DNA of 64,000 nucleotides from JBAMOY01 sp037071015 (GTDB taxonomy: Bacteria > Bacillota_I > Bacilli_A > RF39 > UBA660), in NCBI GenBank assembly GCA_037071015.1, contig JBAMOY010000001.1, positions 124,001-188,000 of the forward strand, given 5' to 3'. How positions within the stretch are numbered: the stretch's first letter is position 1; every line of letters begins with the position of its first letter. Below, piece by piece: positions 58,967 to 64,000 of the stretch. A program made the translations under genes and the position numbers. The notes beneath the pieces are model-generated. The model ran no database searches, had not been told where the DNA came from, and saw only the letters and a program-made list of their open reading frames with translations.

Positions 58967-60077
58967 CATATTCATTAATAAAATAATCATCGGTCATGCC
59001 AGCGATGAAATCAATAGCAATTCGATAAGGATTATTTTGTTGATATTCACTATTCATGTCTTTGAGAAAGACCTTATATATACTGCTATTTTGATTATTA
59101 TTTTGAATGTCATTTACATACTTAAGTAGTAGTGTTTCGAACATTTGATAATATTTGGCTAATTGTTCTTCAGAATTAGCACGATTATAAATATTTTGAT
59201 AATTGAACTTTAATAGTTTTTGTAATTTTTCGTAAATTTTATTTGACATCATAATATATGGCTTGTTTAAACTGTTATTTATTATATCCAAGATAATATT
59301 ATTAACGATATCACGATTGTTATTTCCTAAAACTTCTCTAATATCTTGAGGAATATCATTTCTATTGATCAAACCTAGCATAACAGCATCTTCAATATCT
59401 TTTCCAATGTATCCAATAACATCACTAATTCTAACAACGCATCCTTCTAGAGTCATCGATACTAATTGGTTTGCTATTGTTATATCGTGGTAGCATGCAT
59501 TATATTCTTCTAAAAATGTTGTTACAGTTTTATTTTGAGGTTCATATTTTTGAAGTAGTTTTTCACCGTTATGACACATAATGCCATCTAAAACTTGAAT
59601 TGTTAAATTATTACCATCACCATTTTTTTCTAGATTCATAAAAGTTCTTACACTTTGAATATTATGCATAAAATATTCATTTAAGCATTTTTGACTTAAA
59701 GTGTTTAAAATCTTTTCACCTGCATGGCCAAAGGGAACGTGACCGATGTCATGACCAAGAGCGATAGCTTCGATTAAGTCTTCATTTAGGTTTAAACTAC
59801 GTCCAATTGTTCGTGCAATTTTGCTGACAAGTTGTACATGAATAAAGCGTCTGCTTATATTATCATTGTTAATTAAACTAAAAACTTGTGTTTTATCGGC
59901 ATACCGGGTGTATGATAAAGAGTAAATAATGCGATCAATATCGCGAAAGAATTCTCCACGAATATCCTTGCTACTATTTTGTTTGTGTATCCTAATTGCA
60001 CTTTTATTTAGAGTAGCAAAATTATTTACTAGTGTTTCGTTTTTTAACATATTTTTTTTAATAATATCTATTCCCAT
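58950..60077 (-). CDS. dgt: HD-domain dNTP triphosphohydrolase-like protein
   Basis: 375 residues from the ATG at 60077, preceded by GGTGGTAATA. YSLSYTRYADKTQVF and RFIHVQLVSKIARTIG match deoxyguanosine triphosphate triphosphohydrolases. The HD metal ligands are H and D in GHDIGHVPFGHAGE (residues ~108-121) and VVRISDVIGYIGKDIEDA. Members split dNTPs to deoxynucleoside and triphosphate. Substrate specificity unknown. It is longer at the C-terminus than minimal Dgt. It is divergent from the pilin gene at 60209. Confidence 0.88.
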   Translation of the reverse strand: MGIDIIKKNMLKNETLVNNFATLNKSAIRIHKQNSSKDIRGEFFRDIDRIIYSLSYTRYADKTQVFSLINNDNISRRFIHVQLVSKIARTIGRSLNLNEDLIEAIALGHDIGHVPFGHAGEKILNTLSQKCLNEYFMHNIQSVRTFMNLEKNGDGNNLTIQVLDGIMCHNGEKLLQKYEPQNKTVTTFLEEYNACYHDITIANQLVSMTLEGCVVRISDVIGYIGKDIEDAVMLGLINRNDIPQDIREVLGNNNRDIVNNIILDIINNSLNKPYIMMSNKIYEKLQKLLKFNYQNIYNRANSEEQLAKYYQMFETLLLKYVNDIQNNNQNSSIYKVFLKDMNSEYQQNNPYRIAIDFIAGMTDDYFINEYENNRS

Positions 60078-60151
60078 TATTACCACCATTATCATTTTAA
60101 CATATTTTATTAAAGGTTTAAAACAATAATATTAAAGATATATTGTTAATA

Positions 60152-60181
60152 TTGACTTTTAGCGCTGTTGATTTGTATAAT
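60152..60181 (+). promoter_or_regulatory. Promoter of fourth pilin-like gene
   Basis: TTGACT (60152-60157) and TATAAT (60176-60181), 18-base spacer, 28 bases before the ATG. ATAGTATAGAAAGTAGTG follows, similar in layout to the leaders of the other three pilin genes. Confidence 0.65.
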
Positions 60182-60208
60182 TGAGATAGTATAGAAAGTA
60201 GTGATAAT

Positions 60209-61357
60209 ATGAAAAATAAAAAGGGCTTTACATTAGTAGAATTACTAGCGGTAATAGCAATCATAGCAATCATAGGATTAATAGCGACGCCAATAGTAGT
60301 CCAATATGTAAACGAAGCCAAAAAAGATAGTATTGAAGAGTCACTAAATGGAATAGAAAGGGCCGCATTAACATATTTTACCAGCGAGAATATTAGAAAT
60401 AGCGCTGTAGTAGATCTAACAACTGACACAATAGAAATAAAGAATAAAGATATAAGTAAGGGGCTAGCAGTAGGAAATCGCGAAGGAGTAAAAATCTATA
60501 TATATAAGAATGGTTATTGTGGAATTAAAATAGGAGATAATATAGTAGTAAAAGAAGTAAACGAGAATGAATGTAGCTTTAATATTGATGATAATATAGA
60601 GATTGTAACTACAAATAAAGTTAGTAAAGAGCAAAAGATAACAGGCTATCGCATCTATGGAAATACAATTGATAATAATAGTTTAGGTAGTAATAACAAT
60701 CAGATAGTTTTAAAGTTAACGGGTAAAAATTTATTTGATTATAAAAAAATTAGTGGTTCTAAAATTCAGTTGATAGATAATGGAATTAAAATTTTAAATT
60801 CGTATGCTACTGTTATTAGTATGGATATGTCGAAGGTACTGGAGGAAAATAAAACATATACAATGCAAAGAATATATTCTGGTAACATGAATGCTAGTAA
60901 TGGTTTAATTACTATGTATACACCTGTTTTTAGACTTTGTGAACCAGGGACGGGAATGAAATATAAGTCGTTTACGGCTCCGGCTGATTTATCCACTTAT
61001 AATAAACTATATTTATATGGAAATAGCGATGAGGAAATAACTATCACTAATATACAAATTGAAGAAGGAAATGAAGCGACAGCCTATGAACCATATATAG
61101 AGCCAAAAGAATATACAATAAGTTTAAAGGAACCATTAAGAAAAATAGGAAATAAAGAAGATTATATTGATAGTAGTATCAATCAAATAGTGAGAAATGT
61201 AGGAGTAAAAGAAGATGGTAGTTTATATGAATTAGAAAAACCGACATATGAATATATAAAATTACCAACGATAAGTAATTTAGATGGAACGACTATTGTA
61301 AGTGTTAATGACGGAAATATGAGCGCTAGTAAAATAGAGATTTTAGTAGTCCATTAA
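60209..61357 (+). CDS. Pilin-like protein with phage-tail-like C-terminal module
   Basis: 382 residues. Prepilin signal (KKG|FTLVELLAVIAIIAI) and stalk to residue ~55, then a small domain with two cysteines around residues 90-125. From about residue 160 comes a module seen in phage tail-associated proteins: KLTGKNLFDYKK, a jelly-roll-like region, IQIEEGNEATAYEPYIEPKE, and the segment SLKEPLRKIGNKEDYID followed by IVRNVG. In phages these lie in receptor-binding tail parts. Fusion to a pilin suggests re-use as a pilus adhesin. Middle part codons end in T more often than both ends, suggesting mosaic assembly. Confidence 0.8.
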   Translation: MKNKKGFTLVELLAVIAIIAIIGLIATPIVVQYVNEAKKDSIEESLNGIERAALTYFTSENIRNSAVVDLTTDTIEIKNKDISKGLAVGNREGVKIYIYKNGYCGIKIGDNIVVKEVNENECSFNIDDNIEIVTTNKVSKEQKITGYRIYGNTIDNNSLGSNNNQIVLKLTGKNLFDYKKISGSKIQLIDNGIKILNSYATVISMDMSKVLEENKTYTMQRIYSGNMNASNGLITMYTPVFRLCEPGTGMKYKSFTAPADLSTYNKLYLYGNSDEEITITNIQIEEGNEATAYEPYIEPKEYTISLKEPLRKIGNKEDYIDSSINQIVRNVGVKEDGSLYELEKPTYEYIKLPTISNLDGTTIVSVNDGNMSASKIEILVVH

Positions 61358-61384
61358 AGACAGTTAATAACTGCCTTTTTTTTA
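61356..61384 (+). terminator. Terminator after fourth pilin gene
   Basis: AAAG-CAGTT / AACTG-CTTT stem with one mismatch and a run of eight T. Confidence 0.65.
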
Positions 61385-61449
61385 AAAACTGTTGTAAAAA
61401 AACAGTAATAATGATACAATAAAATTGTATTCATAAAGTAGGTGATTAT

Positions 61450-61692
61450 ATGGGTGAAACTAAAATTTACGAGGCCGAAGATTTTAGTGATGCTTTAGTT
61501 GAAAGGACAATTAAAGAAGTTGCGGAAATTTTAGAGGAACGCGGTTATAACTCTGTTAATCAAATTGTTGGATATCTAATGAGTGGTGATCCAGGATATA
61601 TTTCAAGTCACAAGGAAGCTCGTAAAAAAATAACACAGTTTGATCGGACTAGAATTATTGAGGTTTTAGTTAAACGTTATGTCACAAAATAA
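61450..61692 (+). CDS. ireB: IreB family regulatory phosphoprotein (YrzL)
   Basis: 80 residues. The family is almost invariant: FSDALVERTIKEVAEILEERGYN, QIVGYLMSGDPGYISSHKEA and FDRTRIIEVLVKRYV (partly quoted). In Enterococcus IreB is phosphorylated by the kinase IreK and controls cephalosporin resistance. The N-terminal YEAEDF keeps the position but lacks the usual TMxF threonines, so phosphorylation may differ. It heads the conserved run ireB-ruvX-yrzB-mltG-yrrM, which in Bacillus follows alaS. Confidence 0.92.
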   Translation: MGETKIYEAEDFSDALVERTIKEVAEILEERGYNSVNQIVGYLMSGDPGYISSHKEARKKITQFDRTRIIEVLVKRYVTK

Positions 61693-62116
61693 AGGGCGTA
61701 TATTAGGCCTTGATCTAGGAACTAAAACATTAGGTCTAGCAATAAGCGATACGACACAAACGATTGCTAGTTGTTATAAGACTTTGCGTTTTGATAGTGA
61801 GGATTATGATTCACTTTTACCATTGTTGAATGATATAGTGCGAAAGGAAAACGTTTCTTTAATTGTTTTAGGGTTTCCTAAAAATATGAATAATACAGTG
61901 GGACCTAGAGGAGAAGCTACTTTAGAATTTAAAAAAAAGTTAGAAACGAATTTGAATATTGACGTAATTATGCAAGACGAAAGATTATCGACCGTTTCTG
62001 CCATTAATGTCATGTTAGATGCTGATATGTCAAGAAAAAAACGGAAACAAAAAGTTGATAGCATTGCTGCTAATATTATATTACAAACATATTTAGATTG
62101 TATGAAAGGGAGATAA
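61679..62116 (+). CDS. ruvX: Holliday junction resolvase-like RuvX (YqgF)
   Basis: 145 residues with RNase H-like fold: LGLDLGTKTLGLAISD at the start, IVLGFPKNMNNTVGPRGEAT, MQDERLSTVSA and KVDSIAANIILQTYLD with the catalytic acids. Known to process 16S rRNA precursor and Holliday junctions. It overlaps ireB by 14 bases and is followed after one base by the DUF1292 gene. Confidence 0.95.
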   Translation: MSQNKGRILGLDLGTKTLGLAISDTTQTIASCYKTLRFDSEDYDSLLPLLNDIVRKENVSLIVLGFPKNMNNTVGPRGEATLEFKKKLETNLNIDVIMQDERLSTVSAINVMLDADMSRKKRKQKVDSIAANIILQTYLDCMKGR

Positions 62117-62117
62117 G

Positions 62118-62414
62118 ATGAAAGAAGAAAGAATGACATTTAAAGTAACTAATGATGAAGGACAAGAAGTAGAGTGTGAAGCATTATTTACTTTTGAATC
62201 TGATGAAACTAATAAACATTATATTGCTTATACAGACAATTCAACAGATGAAGAAGGAAATATTAAAGTTTATGCTTCTATTTTTAACCCGGAAGAAGAG
62301 AATCCAACTTTGATTCCAATTGAAACTGAAAAAGAATGGAAGATTATTGAAACAATTTTTGAACAATTACAAGCTGAAGCAGGTAAACAAGCAGAGGGAG
62401 ATAGCGAGCAATAA
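62118..62414 (+). CDS. DUF1292 family protein (YrzB-like)
   Basis: 98 residues with the typical features: FKVTNDEGQEVECEALFTFE, YIAYTDNSTDEEGNIKVYA and a C-terminal helix with WKIIETIFEQL. Strongly acidic. Function is unknown. The constant position between ruvX and mltG in Bacillota supports the call. A hairpin overlaps its end. Confidence 0.9.
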   Translation: MKEERMTFKVTNDEGQEVECEALFTFESDETNKHYIAYTDNSTDEEGNIKVYASIFNPEEENPTLIPIETEKEWKIIETIFEQLQAEAGKQAEGDSEQ

Positions 62415-62428
62415 TAGCTCGCTTTTAT
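62403..62428 (+). terminator. GC-rich hairpin inside operon
   Basis: A 7-bp stem AGCGAGC / GCTCGCT with a 7-base loop and TTTTATT, overlapping the DUF1292 stop and immediately before mltG. It probably lowers expression of mltG and trmR relative to the upstream genes. Confidence 0.65.
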
Positions 62429-62432
62429 TCAG

Positions 62433-63527
62433 ATGGCTAAAAAGAGAAAAATAAAAAAGAGTATTAAACTTATTTTATTTCTTATTGCTACTGTAATAAT
62501 TGTGTTGATAGCTTGTTGTTTGTTTTATTTTAATGGTATCGGATCAACAGGTAAAGAGAGTGATTCGATTGAGTTTACAATTAAAGATGGTAGTACTTAC
62601 CTTAGTATTGCACAAGATTTAAAAGAAAATGATTTAATCAAGTCTGAATTGGCATATAAATTATATATTAAATTGAATAAACCTAATACATTTCAAGCAG
62701 GAACTTATACGCTAACTAAAGCCATGGGTGTTAAAGGTATTGTCGCAACAATTAGCGGTTCTAATACAAGCACTAAAGATATTATAAACATAACTTTTAA
62801 AGAAGGATTACATATGCGAAAAATAGCTAATATAATTGCTAGTAATACTAATAATAGTGAAGAAGATGTATTTAATTTATTGAAAGATAAGACATATATT
62901 AATAGTTTGATTGACAAGTATTGGTTTATAACTGAAGATATAAAAGGTCAAGGAATATATTATTCTTTGGAGGGTTATCTTTTTCCTAATACTTATCAGT
63001 TTAGAAATAAAGATGTTTCGGTTCAAGAAATTTTTAGTGTTATGTTAGATACAATGAATACTAATTTAATGAAGTATAAAACGCAAATTGATAATAGCAG
63101 TTTATCTATTCATCAACTTTTAACTTTAGCCTCGATGGTAGAGTTAGAAGCGGCTAGTGCTGATGATCGTAAAGGTGTTGCTGGCGTTTTCTATAATCGT
63201 CTAAATGCAGGATGGTCATTAGGTAGTGACGTTACCACCTATTATGGAGCCAAAAAAGAAATGGCCGACGCTGATTTAACGGTTGATGAGTTGCAAGCAG
63301 ACAATGGTTATAATACTCGTAGTTCTAAAATGGCGGGGAAATTACCAATTGGCCCAATTTGTAATCCGAGTTTATCAGCAATTGAAGCCGCTATTAATCC
63401 TAGTAATAATAATTATTTTTATTTTGTTTCCGACAAAAATAAAAAAATATATTTTAATACTAACAGTACCGGACATCAACAAACGATTAGTGCGTTAAAA
63501 CAAGAGGGTTTATGGTACACTTATTAA
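62433..63527 (+). CDS. mltG: Endolytic murein transglycosylase MltG
   Basis: 364 residues. Membrane anchor at about residues 10-32, a LysM-like domain (about 45-110: TIKDGSTYLSIAQDLKEND), then the YceG/MltG domain with LEGYLFPNTYQF, LLTLASMVELEA (catalytic Glu), GVFYNRLNAGWSLGSD and LPIGPICNPSLSAIEAAI. It cuts new glycan strands near the membrane and sets their length. No RBS of normal strength is visible before the ATG. Confidence 0.96.
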   Translation: MAKKRKIKKSIKLILFLIATVIIVLIACCLFYFNGIGSTGKESDSIEFTIKDGSTYLSIAQDLKENDLIKSELAYKLYIKLNKPNTFQAGTYTLTKAMGVKGIVATISGSNTSTKDIINITFKEGLHMRKIANIIASNTNNSEEDVFNLLKDKTYINSLIDKYWFITEDIKGQGIYYSLEGYLFPNTYQFRNKDVSVQEIFSVMLDTMNTNLMKYKTQIDNSSLSIHQLLTLASMVELEAASADDRKGVAGVFYNRLNAGWSLGSDVTTYYGAKKEMADADLTVDELQADNGYNTRSSKMAGKLPIGPICNPSLSAIEAAINPSNNNYFYFVSDKNKKIYFNTNSTGHQQTISALKQEGLWYTY

Positions 63528-64000
63528 CTGAAATAGAAGAATATGCTAACGAAAATAATATTCCTATTATGCAACCGGATGGTATCACTTTTTTAACTAA
63601 ATATATTAAAGATAATAATATTAAAACGATATTAGAAATTGGTACAGCTATAGGATATTCTGCTATTCGAATGGCTTTAATAGATACCAATATTAATATT
63701 ACAACAATAGAACGAGATATTGATAGGTACCACATAGCTGTTGACAATATTAATAAATTTAAATTGAATAATCAAATTAATATCATAAATGCCGATGCTT
63801 TAGATGTTGATATAACTTCTAAATATGATTTAATTTTTATTGATGCTGCTAAAGCTCAATATATAAAATTTTTTAATAAATTTAAGTATAATTTGAGTAA
63901 TACTGGCGTTATCATATCTGACAATTTAGATTTTCATGGTTTGACTAATAATATTGAAAGTATAAAAAGTCGCAATCTTCGACAATTAGTTAGAAAAATT
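63512..64000 (+). CDS. trmR: O-methyltransferase TrmR/YrrM, 3'-truncated by window end
   Basis: 163 codons open to the last base. Class I SAM methyltransferase fold: LEIGTAIGYSAIRMA binds SAM, and TTIERDI, INIINADAL and LIFIDAAKAQY follow in order, with the metal-dependent COMT-type pocket in ISDNL. In Bacillus YrrM (TrmR) methylates 5-hydroxyuridine 34 in tRNA. The ATG overlaps mltG by 16 bases; CAAGAGGG lies just before it. The position after mltG repeats the Bacillus order. Confidence 0.88.
   Translation, partial: MVHLLTEIEEYANENNIPIMQPDGITFLTKYIKDNNIKTILEIGTAIGYSAIRMALIDTNINITTIERDIDRYHIAVDNINKFKLNNQINIINADALDVDITSKYDLIFIDAAKAQYIKFFNKFKYNLSNTGVIISDNLDFHGLTNNIESIKSRNLRQLVRKI

Noticed and set aside
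1..64000. tRNA, rRNA, transposase, integrase or CRISPR genes
   Set aside because: Reading both strands I found no T-arm-like GTTCGANTC blocks in cloverleaf context, no transposase motifs and no spaced direct-repeat array; a dedicated scan could still find a divergent one.
1..64000. Mycoplasma-type code with TGA as tryptophan
   Set aside because: TGG encodes Trp throughout, TGA ends several genes at expected places, and release factor 2 is present with its TGA frameshift.

Overview
The window is AT-rich, densely coded DNA from a low-GC Bacillota with the standard bacterial code: TGA ends genes such as gpmI, and release factor 2 carries its programmed frameshift. The delta subunit of RNA polymerase, YutD, Veg, SpoVG, IreB and a T-box point to the class Bacilli or a close uncultured relative. 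Spo0A, YunB, YabG, YabP, YabQ and GerQ indicate an endospore programme. Oxygen-independent ribonucleotide reductase, acetate kinase and PduL indicate a fermenting anaerobe. A gut-type, small-genome lineage is my inference and cannot be proven from this window.

Layout: 1-4 kb, the end of tpiA, spo0A, a kinase-like protein and gpmI. 4-10 kb, cell-surface genes: a two-domain membrane-anchored protein, a phosphodiester glycosidase, and two pilin-like proteins with large extra domains. 10-18 kb, dusB, RDD protein, lysS, a histidine phosphatase, ackA, nrnA, then reverse-strand polysaccharide deacetylase genes. 18-21.4 kb, class III ribonucleotide reductase whose glycyl-radical tail is a separate 57-residue gene between nrdD and nrdG. 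21-29 kb, envelope and spore genes, ending with a class B sortase beside its likely NPQTG substrate. 29-34 kb, prfB, two YitT proteins and ftsEX. 34-38 kb, the spore cluster yabG-veg-spoVG, three micro-ORFs with self-complementary start regions, yabP-yabQ-divIC, lemA and gerQ. 38-51 kb, pduL, a penicillin-binding protein, argS, rpoE, prfA, prmC, a pilin with leucine-rich repeats, a P-type ATPase, frr and ndk. 51-55 kb, an AI-2E-type permease, a T-box(Ala) leader, two P-loop kinases and a compact alaS. 55-59 kb, a secreted small protein with a three-permease ABC exporter. 59-64 kb, an HD hydrolase, a fourth pilin-like protein, and ireB-ruvX-DUF1292-mltG-trmR, cut by the window end.

How it fits together: AckA with PduL would make acetate and ATP without a classical Pta. 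NrdD, the small glycyl-radical protein and NrdG would make deoxynucleotides without oxygen. PrfA, PrfB, PrmC and Frr form a nearly complete translation-termination set. The four pilin-like genes share the same N-terminal processing and assembly signal but carry unrelated C-terminal modules (Ig-like, dockerin, leucine-rich repeat, phage-tail-like), with no pilus assembly genes in view. They look like alternative surface tips for one pilus machine encoded elsewhere.

The strongest leads are the split ribonucleotide reductase, the modular pilin set, the secreted-protein/ABC exporter cluster with its gene-flanking inverted repeat, and the compact alanyl-tRNA synthetase.
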